Below are positions 1 to 6,298 of a stretch of DNA of 6,562 nucleotides, one piece after another. The notes beneath the pieces were generated by a model that made no database searches, was not told the DNA's origin, and saw only the letters and a list, made by a program, of their open reading frames with translations. Source of the DNA: Hyphomicrobiales bacterium (GTDB taxonomy: Bacteria > Pseudomonadota > Alphaproteobacteria > Rhizobiales > Afifellaceae). The translations under genes and the position numbers were made by a program. The stretch is from the NCBI GenBank assembly GCA_013812985.1, contig JACCSN010000787.1, forward strand, positions 1 through 6,562, read 5' to 3'. Positions within the stretch are counted from its first letter, which is position 1. Every line of letters begins with the position of its first letter.

Positions 1-26
1 GGGCTGATCCGCGATCCCGCATGAAT

Positions 27-413
27 TCACATGGCGGGGCGCGGCCAGAACCACCACAACAAAAGCGCGGCCGCGGCGACCCAGACAAACGCGATCGCCG
101 CCGCTCCTGTGATGGAGGTGGGCCTGCCTTCCCGTCGCGCCGCCTCGGCGTGGAACTCGGCCATGAGGGGACCCGGGATGAGGCGAACCGCGAGCATGAT
201 CCCCAGCGGTACGATGATAACATCGTCGAGATAGCCGAGCACCGGGATGAAATCCGGAATCAGATCGATGGGCGAGAGCGCGTAGGCGGCGACGGCGGCT
301 GCGGTGGCCTTCGCGTGCCAGGGCGTGCGCGGATCGCGCGCGGCGAGCCAGAGCGCGACCACGTCCAGCTTGATGCGGCGCGCCCACCGCTTCAGACGTT
401 GGAGTCCGCTCAT
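27..413 (-). CDS. DUF1232 (YkvA-like) small membrane-associated protein
   Basis: This gene encodes a 128-residue protein of the DUF1232 family, whose biochemical role is not established. The family core is at about residues 44-68, with the characteristic run SPIDLIPDFIPVLGYLDD (47-64) followed by a hydrophobic stretch. The N-terminus is basic (KRWARRIK, 8-15). A second hydrophobic segment at about 103-122, rich in Ala, Leu and Trp, looks like a C-terminal transmembrane helix, so the protein probably sits in the inner membrane. The length is normal for the family. The ATG at 413 is preceded by a modest purine-rich GGGGAT about 9 bases upstream. The gene is divergent from the lactonase gene, with about 100 bp between the two starts, and the pair may share a regulatory region. 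Family assignment is firm; function is unknown. Confidence 0.9.
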   Translation of the reverse strand: MSGLQRLKRWARRIKLDVVALWLAARDPRTPWHAKATAAAVAAYALSPIDLIPDFIPVLGYLDDVIIVPLGIMLAVRLIPGPLMAEFHAEAARREGRPTSITGAAAIAFVWVAAAALLLWWFWPRPAM

Positions 414-427
414 GCAAGACCATCCCC

Positions 428-447
428 GGCGGGTTCCGCGAACCGCC
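428..447. repeat. Inverted repeat in the divergent DUF1232/lactonase gap
   Basis: Left arm GGCGGGTTC and right arm GAACCGCC flank a 3-base CGC centre. The inner GGTTC/GAACC arms pair perfectly, and the outer GGCG arm pairs if one G is bulged. The repeat lies 15 bp upstream of the DUF1232 start and about 70 bp upstream of the lactonase start, so it could be an operator or a short hairpin in the DUF1232 leader. In DNA this GC-rich, chance occurrence is quite possible. Confidence 0.3.
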
Positions 448-514
448 CTTCGCGTTTGCGCGCGGTCCTGTTAGCTTGCCATGCCGACGAGCGGAATCGC
501 GAGCCCAAAGACGC

Positions 515-1393
515 ATGGCCCTGAGCTTCACGCCGCTCACCGACCTGAGATGCCGGATCGGCGAAAGCCCCGTCTATGACGATCGGACCGGCCGGCTCTT
601 CTTCGTCGATATCCTCTCCCGGCAGCTGCACCTTTTCGATCTCGGCGGCGGCTCTCCTCGCGCCTGGGATTTCGAAAGCGAGGTCTGCTCGCTCGGCCTC
701 GCCGCCTCCGGCCGGCTCGTCATCGCCTTGCGCGACAGGGTCATCCTGTTCGACATGGCGACAGCGGCGCGGCAGGAGCTCTGCACGATCGAGGCGGACC
801 GCCCGGAAACGCGGCTGAACGACGGCAGGATCGGCCCCGACGGAGCCTTCTGGGTGGGCAGCATGGACGACCGCCCGGACAAGCAGCCTATCGGCGCGCT
901 CTACCGGGTGGACGCGTCCGGAAAGGTCGAGCGCAAGATCGAGGGCCTCCGCGTTCCCAACGGCCTCGCCTGGACCGCGGATGGCGAGATCATGTTCCAC
1001 GCCGATTCGCGCGGCCCCTGGATCGACCGCTGGCGGTTCGATCGCTGGACCGGCGCGATATCGGAGCGCGCGCGCTTCGCCGAGCCGAACGAGATCGGCC
1101 GGCCCGATGGGGGCGCCTGCGACGCCGAGGGGTTCTACTGGAGCGCCGGCGTCTCCGCCGGCCGGCTGAACCGCTTTGCGCCGGACGGCAGCCTGGCCGA
1201 ATCGCACGAGACGCCAGTGCCGGCCCCTACCATGCCGTGCTTCGGCGGGCCGGATTTCGGGACGTTGTTCCTCACCTCTTTGCGCGAGGGCCGCGCGAAG
1301 GAGGCGCTTGACGCGGCGCCGCTGTCTGGCGGCCTGCTCGCGGCTGAAGCGCCCGTCGCCGGCTTCGCTCCCTGGCGCTTCCTGGATATTTGA
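515..1393 (+). CDS. SMP-30/gluconolactonase/LRE family protein (sugar lactonase)
   Basis: This gene encodes a 292-residue six-bladed beta-propeller of the SMP-30/regucalcin family. These are metal-dependent enzymes that hydrolyse sugar lactones to aldonic acids. The metal and substrate residues align with regucalcin: E17 in RIGESPVYD, N102 in TRLNDGRIGPDG, N149 in VPNGLAW and D198 in RPDGGACDAEG. The segment FWVGSMDD (112-119) and the C-terminal PCFGGPDFGTLFLTS stretch are also typical. No signal peptide is visible, so it should be cytoplasmic. The frame is open back to a TTG at 476, but the ATG at 515 gives the family's usual N-terminus (MALSFTPLTDLRCRIGES) and is preferred; no clear ribosome binding site precedes either start. 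The gene is divergent from DUF1232 and convergent with the MFS gene. The substrate cannot be told from sequence; gluconolactone and other aldonolactones are possible. Confidence 0.92.
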   Translation: MALSFTPLTDLRCRIGESPVYDDRTGRLFFVDILSRQLHLFDLGGGSPRAWDFESEVCSLGLAASGRLVIALRDRVILFDMATAARQELCTIEADRPETRLNDGRIGPDGAFWVGSMDDRPDKQPIGALYRVDASGKVERKIEGLRVPNGLAWTADGEIMFHADSRGPWIDRWRFDRWTGAISERARFAEPNEIGRPDGGACDAEGFYWSAGVSAGRLNRFAPDGSLAESHETPVPAPTMPCFGGPDFGTLFLTSLREGRAKEALDAAPLSGGLLAAEAPVAGFAPWRFLDI

Positions 1394-1402
1394 GCGCGCT
1401 TA

Positions 1403-1425
1403 CGCCAGCGTTCGTCCCGTTGGCG
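1403..1425 (+). terminator. Stem-loop between convergent lactonase and MFS genes
   Basis: Arms CGCCAGCG (1403-1410) and CGTTGGCG (1418-1425) form an 8-bp stem around the 7-base loop TTCGTCC. On plus-strand RNA the only imperfection is a G-U pair; on the minus-strand RNA it becomes an A-C mismatch, so the structure fits the lactonase transcript better. It starts 10 bases after the lactonase stop codon. No T-run follows, so intrinsic termination is uncertain, but position and structure suit a transcript end. Confidence 0.45.
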
Positions 1426-1427
1426 GC

Positions 1428-2669
1428 TCAGGCGCGGCCGTCGAGGTGGCGGGCGCGGCGGAGTTCCGGGAACCACCAGTACCACAGCGCCGCGACGCCG
1501 ACCGTGCCAAGCCCGCCGATGACGACGGCCGGCACGGCGCCGATGAAGAAGGCGGTCACGCCGGCGCGGAACTCGCCGAGCTCGTTGGAGGCGCCGATGA
1601 ACACCATGTTCACCGCGTTTACCCGCCCGCGCACCCTGTCCGGCGTCCACAGCTGGATCAGGATCTCGCGGATATAGACGCTCACCATGTCGGCGCCGCC
1701 CATCACGGCCAGCGCGAGGACGGACAGCCAAAGCTCCGTCGACATTCCGAAGACGACGGTGAACAGCCCGAACACGCCGACGAACAGGAACATGATGCGG
1801 CCGGCATGGTCGCGGATCGAATGGGTGGTGAGGTAGAGCGCGACGAAGATGGCGCCGATCGCCTGGCCGGCCCTGAGCAGGCCCAGGCCGCTCGCATCCA
1901 CCTGGAGGATGTCGCGGGCGTAGACGGGCAGGAGCGCCGTCGCGCCGCCGAGGAGCACGGCGAACAGATCGAGCGAGATGGCGCCGAGCACGATCTTCTC
2001 GCGCCAGATGAAGCGGAAGCCGGCGACGATCGTCTCCCAGGTCGCCGGCTCCGCCATGGCTTTTTGGGCCGGGCGCGGGACGGTGAGGATCAGCGCGGCG
2101 GACACGAGGAGCAGTGCGAAGGCGACGCCGTAGGCGAGCTCCGGCGAGGCATCATAGAGGAGCCCGCCGGTAACGGGCCCGAGGATCGTCGCGATCTGCC
2201 AGCCGGCCGAGCTCAAGGCGATCGCATTGGCCAGGATCTCGGGAGGCACAAGGTTGGGCAGGAGCGATTGCTGGGCCGGGCCGTAGAAGGCGCGGGCCGT
2301 GCCGAAGCCGGCCAGGATGATGAAGATCAGCCAGACGGCCTTCATCTCCGTCAGGGTGAAATAGAGCAGCGCGGCCGCGCAGAGCGCCTCCAGCCCCAAG
2401 CAGACCGCCATGATGGTGCGGCGGCGGTAGCGGTCGGCCGCGGCGCCGGTGACCAGCACCAGCGCCAGGGCAGGCAGGAACTGCGACAGACCGACAAAAC
2501 CCAGATCGAGCGGGTTGCGCGTCATGTCGTAGACCTGCCAGCCCACCGCCACCGTCTGGATCTGCACGGCGAAGCCGGAGGCAAGGCGCGACAGCCAGTA
2601 TCGCATGAAGGCGGCGTTCTGGAACGCCGCCCAGCGGGAGCTCGGGAGGGCTTCGGAGGCGGAGGTCAT
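1428..2669 (-). CDS. MFS transporter, probable MFS_3 / EntS-like exporter
   Basis: This gene encodes a 413-residue inner-membrane protein of the major facilitator superfamily with about 12 hydrophobic segments in two halves, separated by a cytoplasmic loop at about residues 197-215 (PRPAQKAMAEPATWET). The loop between helices 2 and 3 carries an MFS motif A variant, GAAADRYRRRTIM (75-87). The opening FMRYWLSRLASGFAVQIQTVAVGWQVYDMT (21-50), the segment GPAQQSLLPNLVPPEILANAIAL (130-152) and the RVRGRVNAVNMVFIGASNELGEF stretch (345-367) resemble the transmembrane secretion effector / enterobactin exporter group, usually proton-driven drug or siderophore exporters. The substrate is unknown. The start gives a short cytoplasmic N-terminus typical of the group, though the ribosome binding site is weak. 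The gene lies 94 bp downstream of the SDR gene on the same strand and may be the last member of a ubiG-SDR-MFS transcript or have its own promoter. It converges with the lactonase gene. Confidence 0.92.
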   Translation of the reverse strand: MTSASEALPSSRWAAFQNAAFMRYWLSRLASGFAVQIQTVAVGWQVYDMTRNPLDLGFVGLSQFLPALALVLVTGAAADRYRRRTIMAVCLGLEALCAAALLYFTLTEMKAVWLIFIILAGFGTARAFYGPAQQSLLPNLVPPEILANAIALSSAGWQIATILGPVTGGLLYDASPELAYGVAFALLLVSAALILTVPRPAQKAMAEPATWETIVAGFRFIWREKIVLGAISLDLFAVLLGGATALLPVYARDILQVDASGLGLLRAGQAIGAIFVALYLTTHSIRDHAGRIMFLFVGVFGLFTVVFGMSTELWLSVLALAVMGGADMVSVYIREILIQLWTPDRVRGRVNAVNMVFIGASNELGEFRAGVTAFFIGAVPAVVIGGLGTVGVAALWYWWFPELRRARHLDGRA

Positions 2670-2737
2670 TCAGGCTTTCAGGGCGGATCGGGGAACCGTC
2701 GAAGCAGCGCGGGGAGAATATTCGACCCATTCAACTC

Positions 2738-2752
2738 GCGCGCCCGGCGCAC
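2738..2752 (-). terminator. Small GC-rich hairpin after the SDR gene
   Basis: On the minus strand GTGCGC, loop CGG, then GCGCGC forms a 6-bp stem with one T-G pair, shortly after the SDR stop codon. It is followed by GAGTTGAAT rather than a T-run. It could be a weak terminator or attenuator separating the SDR and MFS genes. GC-only hairpins of this size are common by chance in this genome, so support is low. Confidence 0.25.
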
Positions 2753-2764
2753 GATTCAGCCGGA

Positions 2765-3472
2765 CTAGATGCCGCGAGTGAGGCCGCCGTCGACCAACAG
2801 ATCCTGGCCGGTAATGTAGCCGGCATCGGGGGAGAGGAGGAAGGCAACCGCGCCGGCGATCTCCTCCACCGTCCCGAAGCGGCGCGCCGGAATCGTTTCC
2901 ACCAGAGCTTCGGTTTCCGGATAGGAATCGATAAAGCCGGGCAGAACGTTGTTCATGCGGATGTTCTCGGCCGCATGGCGGCGCGCATAGAGCTTGGCGA
3001 AGGCGGAGAGCGCCGCTCGCAACGTGCTCGAAACCGGATAGTCCGGGCTCGGCTCGACAGCCCCGAAGGCCGAGATGTTGACGATGGCGCCGCCGCCCGC
3101 CTGAGCCATCGCCGGCGTAACCAGCCGCGCGGTCCGGACCACGTTGAGAAGAACCATGTCGAGACCGGCGTGCCAGTCCGCATCGCCGATATCCAGGAGT
3201 TCGCCCTTCGGCGGGTGCCCGGTGTTGTTGACCAGCGCGTCGATGCGGCCGAAGCGGTCGAGCGTGGCGCGGACGAGCCGTTCGAGATCGGCCGGTTCGG
3301 TGACCGACCCGCGAAAGGCCGATGCGCCGAGTTCGGCCGCGAGCGCTTCCACCGCGTCCGACGTCGCAAACAGCGCGAGCCGGTAGCCCCGCCGCCCGAG
3401 TTCCCTTGCGATCGCTTCGCCCATCCCTCGGCTGGCGGCGGTGACGACTGCGACCGGTGCGACGGCGGACAT
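2765..3472 (-). CDS. SDR family oxidoreductase with non-canonical active site
   Basis: This gene encodes a 235-residue classical-type short-chain dehydrogenase with a Rossmann fold for NAD(P). The dinucleotide motif is TAASRGMG (11-18) in place of TGxxxGxG. NNTG (82-85) replaces NNAG, N110 of the catalytic tetrad is present in LLNVV, and S134 in IVNIS matches the catalytic Ser. The YxxxK motif is absent: aligning RAAL (152-155) with the usual KAAL puts S148 at the Tyr position and R152 at the Lys position. The C-terminus is well kept, with IRMNNVLPGFIDS and the YITGQDLLVDGGLTRGI ending. From memory, a group of alphaproteobacterial SDRs with the same VLPGFIDS segment also lacks YxxxK, so this need not be decay. 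The frame is open far upstream into ubiG; the ATG at 3472, 5 bases after an AGGAG, is clearly the start. It follows ubiG by 26 bp, probably in one transcript. The substrate is unknown. Confidence 0.9.
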   Translation of the reverse strand: MSAVAPVAVVTAASRGMGEAIARELGRRGYRLALFATSDAVEALAAELGASAFRGSVTEPADLERLVRATLDRFGRIDALVNNTGHPPKGELLDIGDADWHAGLDMVLLNVVRTARLVTPAMAQAGGGAIVNISAFGAVEPSPDYPVSSTLRAALSAFAKLYARRHAAENIRMNNVLPGFIDSYPETEALVETIPARRFGTVEEIAGAVAFLLSPDAGYITGQDLLVDGGLTRGI

Positions 3473-3477
3473 GCTGG

Positions 3478-3482
3478 CTCCT
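3478..3482 (-). promoter_or_regulatory. Ribosome binding site of the SDR gene
   Basis: On the minus strand AGGAG lies 5 bases before the ATG at 3472. It decides this start within a reading frame that otherwise runs open upstream through ubiG. It also supports translation of the SDR from a ubiG-SDR message. Confidence 0.7.
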
Positions 3483-3498
3483 GCGACGAATTCCCCAC

Positions 3499-4284
3499 CT
3501 ATACGGGAACCGCCGGCTGCCCGGAAGCTGGGCCGCCCTTCTCCGCCACCATGATGTAGTTGACGTCCATGTCGGCGGAGCGCCGCCAGCGGTCGGCGAA
3601 CGGGTCGTAGGTCACGCCGCCGCGGGCGACGACGGCGAGGCCGGCCCCCTCCAGCGCCGCCTGCAGCTCCGCCGGCCGCACCAGCTTGGCGTAATCGTGC
3701 GTTCCGCGCGGCAGCCAGCGGAGCAAAACCTCGGCGCCGACAATCGCCAGCGCATAGGCCTTCAAGGTGCGGTTGATCGTGGCGACGAAGAGCTGGCCGC
3801 CCGGCCGCAGCATTTCCGCGCAGGCGGCGAGGAAGGCCGGGATGTCCGCCACATGCTCCACCACCTCCATGGCCAGCACCACGTCGAAGGTTTCGCCGGC
3901 CTCGGCCAGCGCCTCGGCTGTGGTCGCGCGATAATCGATCGCGAGCCCACTCGCGGCGGCATGCAGCCGCGCAGCGTCGATATTGGCCGGCGCCGGATCC
4001 GCTCCGACCACTTCGGCGCCGAGCCGCGCCATCGGCTCCGCGAGCAGCCCGCCGCCGCAGCCGATGTCGAGCAGCCGGAGCCCGCCGAGGGGGCTCTCCC
4101 CCTTGATGTCGCGGCCGAAGCGGCCGACGATCTCGTCCCGGATGTAGGCGAGACGCACCGGGTTGAACTTGTGCAGCGGCCGGAACTTGCCGTCGGGGTT
4201 CCACCATTCCGCCGCCAGCCGCTCGAATTTTCGGATCTCGGCGGCGTCGATCGTGCTTTTCGTCGCGGCGGGTTTCGGTCGCAT
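3499..4284 (-). CDS. ubiG: Ubiquinone biosynthesis O-methyltransferase UbiG
   Basis: This gene encodes a 261-residue SAM-dependent class I methyltransferase that carries out both O-methylations of the ubiquinone head group (polyprenylcatechol and demethylubiquinol steps), acting at the inner membrane face. It follows the UbiG pattern along its length: [19 protein letters not shown] (12-30), [13 protein letters not shown] (36-48), SAM motif [10 protein letters not shown] (71-79), acidic D96 after the second strand, [13 protein letters not shown] (133-145), the [27 protein letters not shown] block, and [10 protein letters not shown] near the end. All are recognisably matched in E. coli UbiG. 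The frame extends to a GTG at 4341, but the ATG at 4284 gives the normal N-terminus and has a purine-rich GGGAAG about 8 bases upstream. The gene is first in a probable ubiG-SDR(-MFS) transcript and divergent from the aldo/keto reductase. In many alphaproteobacteria I recall lysC as the divergent neighbour; here it is not. Confidence 0.97.
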   Translation of the reverse strand: MRPKPAATKSTIDAAEIRKFERLAAEWWNPDGKFRPLHKFNPVRLAYIRDEIVGRFGRDIKGESPLGGLRLLDIGCGGGLLAEPMARLGAEVVGADPAPANIDAARLHAAASGLAIDYRATTAEALAEAGETFDVVLAMEVVEHVADIPAFLAACAEMLRPGGQLFVATINRTLKAYALAIVGAEVLLRWLPRGTHDYAKLVRPAELQAALEGAGLAVVARGGVTYDPFADRWRRSADMDVNYIMVAEKGGPASGQPAVPV

Positions 4285-4332
4285 CAGCCAGACTTCCCGC
4301 GCCGCGATCGACAATGCAAGACCGCATCTTTC

Positions 4333-4353
4333 GGATAGCACCAGCGACTATCC
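4333..4353. repeat. Inverted repeat upstream of ubiG, possible operator
   Basis: Perfect 6-base arms GGATAG (4333-4338) and CTATCC (4348-4353) are separated by 9 bases, so the half-site centres are 15 bp apart. The repeat sits about 50-70 bp upstream of the preferred ubiG start and about 160 bp upstream of the reductase start, in the divergent promoter region. It could bind a dimeric regulator or form a leader hairpin. It also overlaps the alternative GTG start at 4341. No second copy is seen in the window. Confidence 0.3.
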
Positions 4354-4502
4354 TGTCGGTTGGATTTCGTAGCCGGCGCCGCAGTTCTCAAAGCTCGCGG
4401 AAAAGCGGCGTTGAATAGACCGCCGCCTTTGTCCATCGTGTTGATCCGAAACTCGCCAACCCGCGATCAGAACCGGGTCGAGCGCCGGCACGATTGTCGG
4501 AC

Positions 4503-4510
4503 AGGAGGAG
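4503..4510 (+). promoter_or_regulatory. Strong ribosome binding site of the aldo/keto reductase gene
   Basis: AGGAGGAG lies 5 bases before the ATG at 4516. It is the best Shine-Dalgarno sequence in the window and settles the start of a frame that otherwise runs open back to 4360. It suggests efficient translation. Confidence 0.85.
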
Positions 4511-4515
4511 AAACC

Positions 4516-5538
4516 ATGGATCCCTTTGAGCAGCGGAAGCTCGGCCGTTCGGCGATCACCTTGCCGCAGCTCGGCTTCGGCGGAGCGCCGCTCGGCGAGC
4601 TTTTCACCAGGGTTTCGGAAGCCGATGCGGAGGCCACACTCGAGACCGCCTGGAGCTCCGGAGTTCGCTATTACGACACGGCGCCCTGGTATGGCCGCGG
4701 GCAGAGCGAGCACCGTATCGGCCGCTTCCTCTACCGGCAGCCGCGCGGCGAGGTGATCCTGTCGACCAAGGTCGGGCGTGTGCTCAGCGCCCCGGAGCGC
4801 CCGGCTTCCTTCGACACCGGCATGTGGGCCGGCGGCCTGCATTTCCAGCACCGCTTCGACTACAGCTATGACGCGATCATGCGGGCTTACGAGGACAGCC
4901 TGCAGCGGCTCGGCATGAACCGCGTCGACATCCTCGTCATCCACGATCTCGACTACTGGCACCACCAGACGGAGCCCCTGGTGGCCGCCCATATGGCCAA
5001 TCTGGCGACCGGCGGCTATCGGGCGCTCGCCGAGCTGAAGGCGGCAGGGCGGATCGGGGCCATCGGCGCGGGCATCAACGAGCTCGGCATGATGCCGCGC
5101 TTCCTGGAGCTGTTCGACCTCGATTTCTTCCTGCTGGCGCTGCGCTACACGCTCGGCGAGCAGGACACGCTCGACCATGAGCTGCCGCTCTGCGAAAAAC
5201 GCGGCGTTGGGCTGATCATTGGCGGCGTCTTCAGCTCGGGCCTCTATGCGACCGGACCCGTCGCCGGCGCGAAATACAATTATGAGGATGCTTCGCCGGA
5301 GGATCTCGACAAGGCCGGCCGGATCGCCGCCGTCTGCCAGCGGCACGACGTGCCGCTCCCCGCGGCCGCGCTGCAATTCCCGCTGCACCATCCGGCGGTC
5401 GCCTCCATCATTCCCGGCGCGTTCCGCCCGGATCATGTCACCGCCAATCTCGATTTCATGCGGCGCGAGATCCCGACCGACCTATGGGCGGAGCTGAAGC
5501 AGGAGCGCCTGATCCGCGCCGACGCGCCGACGCCGTAA
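4516..5538 (+). CDS. Aldo/keto reductase, pyridoxal 4-dehydrogenase / D-threo-aldose 1-dehydrogenase type
   Basis: This gene encodes a 340-residue NAD(P)-dependent TIM-barrel oxidoreductase of the aldo/keto reductase superfamily. The catalytic tetrad is complete: D54 and Y59 in YYDTAPWYG, K85 in LSTKVG and H143 in VIHDLD. The start QRKLGRSAITLPQLGFGGAPLG is typical. The insert after strand 3 (MWAGGLHFQHRFDYSYDAIMRAYEDSLQRLG), the HDLDYW segment, and the ending SIIPGAFRPDHV...LWAELKQERLIRADAPTP match the group containing pyridoxal 4-dehydrogenase and L-fucose/D-threo-aldose 1-dehydrogenase. Members oxidise an aldehyde or hemiacetal to a lactone, but the substrate cannot be fixed from sequence alone. 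No signal peptide is present, so it is cytoplasmic. The start is set by a strong ribosome binding site. It is monocistronic in appearance, divergent from ubiG, with a hairpin after its stop. An SMP-30 lactonase about 3 kb away could act on its product, but this is conjecture. Confidence 0.93.
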   Translation: MDPFEQRKLGRSAITLPQLGFGGAPLGELFTRVSEADAEATLETAWSSGVRYYDTAPWYGRGQSEHRIGRFLYRQPRGEVILSTKVGRVLSAPERPASFDTGMWAGGLHFQHRFDYSYDAIMRAYEDSLQRLGMNRVDILVIHDLDYWHHQTEPLVAAHMANLATGGYRALAELKAAGRIGAIGAGINELGMMPRFLELFDLDFFLLALRYTLGEQDTLDHELPLCEKRGVGLIIGGVFSSGLYATGPVAGAKYNYEDASPEDLDKAGRIAAVCQRHDVPLPAAALQFPLHHPAVASIIPGAFRPDHVTANLDFMRREIPTDLWAELKQERLIRADAPTP

Positions 5539-5551
5539 GCCGCCTTGCGAT

Positions 5552-5566
5552 CGGGAATTTTTCCCG
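5552..5566 (+). terminator. Hairpin downstream of the aldo/keto reductase gene
   Basis: CGGGAA and TTCCCG form a perfect 6-bp stem around a TTT loop, starting 13 bases after the reductase stop codon. There is no T-run after it on the plus strand. Position and symmetry suggest a transcript end for the reductase gene. Confidence 0.45.
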
Positions 5567-5677
5567 TCACGCGCCGTTGCCGTCCGCCCGCGGCCCGAGC
5601 CACAGTATCGCCCAGTTTCTCGCCAAGAACCGGATGCTCGGAAACCGGCCGGAGGGGGCGGCGGCCGTCGTGAACGA

Positions 5678-5690
5678 TTTGGTAACCAAA
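5678..5690. repeat. Palindrome upstream of the IalB-family gene
   Basis: TTTGGT, a single central A, and ACCAAA form a perfect 13-base palindrome about 80 bp upstream of the IalB start, in the only AT-leaning patch of this gap. It could be an operator. The surrounding gap (5567-5770) otherwise shows four AACCGG hexamers and no confident promoter or gene. Confidence 0.35.
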
Positions 5691-5770
5691 ACCGGCAAAT
5701 CTCGCGCCAACCGGAATGTGCTTCGGCCGGCTCGGATTGCCAAGTCAAGAGACCAATTCAGGCCCTCACC

Positions 5771-6298
5771 ATGATGAAACACGCTCTTCTCACGACCGCC
5801 TTCGTCCTCGCCACGCTTTCCGGCGCCTTGGCGCAAGGCGCCGCCAAGCCGACGCTGGTCGGCACGTTCACGGACTGGACCATGTGGTCCTATACGGGAA
5901 GCTACACCGGCAGCGGCGAGGGCAAGATCTGCTACATTTACGCCGAGCCCTCCAACATGACCCCACCGAAGCTCGACCATGGCCGCGTCAGCTTCTCCAT
6001 CACCTCAAGCCCGGCGCAGGGCGTCCAGAACGAGGCGAATTTCGTCACCGGCTACGCGCTCAGGGAGCAGACGCCGGTGACCGTCGATATCGACGGCAAG
6101 AAATTCACCATGTTCACCCAAGGCGACAGCGCCTGGCTTCTCGACAAGTCCGACGAGCCGCAGCTTCTCGCCGCGATGAAGAACGGCAAGAAGATGGTCG
6201 TCTCCGCGCAGTCGCGCCGCGGCAACAAGACGACCTACAATTATTCGCTCTCCGGGGTCACGGCGGCCGCCGACACGATGATCGCCGAGTGCCAGTAG
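5771..6298 (+). CDS. Invasion-associated locus B (IalB) family exported protein
   Basis: This gene encodes a 175-residue secreted protein. A Sec signal peptide is clear: MMKHALL, hydrophobic core to about residue 17, then a likely cleavage after ALA (19-21). The mature part fits the IalB family: DWTMWSY near the start, GKICYIYAEPS (51-61), NFVTGYALREQTPVTVDIDGKKFTMFTQGDSAWLLD, LLAAMKNGKKMVVSAQSRRGNKTTYNYSLSGVTAAADTMIAEC at the end. C54 and C174 are conserved family positions and could form a periplasmic disulfide. IalB was named for Bartonella erythrocyte invasion, but homologues are widespread in free-living Rhizobiales, so the name does not imply virulence here. Translation could begin at the ATG at 5771 or at 5774; no strong ribosome binding site discriminates them. 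It lies 107 bp upstream of rlmN on the same strand, a neighbourhood I recall from Rhizobiales. The molecular function is not known. Confidence 0.9.
   Translation: MMKHALLTTAFVLATLSGALAQGAAKPTLVGTFTDWTMWSYTGSYTGSGEGKICYIYAEPSNMTPPKLDHGRVSFSITSSPAQGVQNEANFVTGYALREQTPVTVDIDGKKFTMFTQGDSAWLLDKSDEPQLLAAMKNGKKMVVSAQSRRGNKTTYNYSLSGVTAAADTMIAECQ

Noticed and set aside
410..1207. Minus-strand open frame of 265 codons opposite the lactonase
   Set aside because: The plus strand carries an SMP-30 protein with all metal-site residues. The antisense product has no family features and overlaps the DUF1232 start.
1176..2768. Long plus-strand open frame (530 codons) opposite the MFS gene
   Set aside because: Its translation is low-complexity and rich in Arg, Gly, Glu, Asp and Ala, as expected of an antisense shadow in GC-rich DNA. 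The opposite strand encodes a clear MFS transporter, and no family motif is seen.
2765..4327. Apparent 520-residue fusion reading from the ubiG region into the SDR
   Set aside because: The upstream half is an out-of-frame shadow of ubiG with Arg/Gly/Ala-rich sequence. The SDR domain begins at the ATG at 3472, directly after a good ribosome binding site, so there is no real fusion.
4285..4341. N-terminal extension of UbiG from the GTG at 4341
   Set aside because: The extra 19 residues are not part of the family N-terminus as I know it, the GTG has no ribosome binding site, and an inverted repeat overlaps it. The ATG at 4284 is a better start.
4348..5436. Minus-strand open frame of 362 codons opposite the aldo/keto reductase
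   Set aside because: The reductase on the plus strand has a full catalytic tetrad and a strong ribosome binding site. The antisense frame shows only biased composition and no recognisable domain.
5484..5774. Possible small gene filling the gap between the reductase and the IalB gene
   Set aside because: The frame overlaps the end of the reductase in another frame, lacks a plausible ribosome binding site, shows no protein-like composition, and includes the hairpin region.
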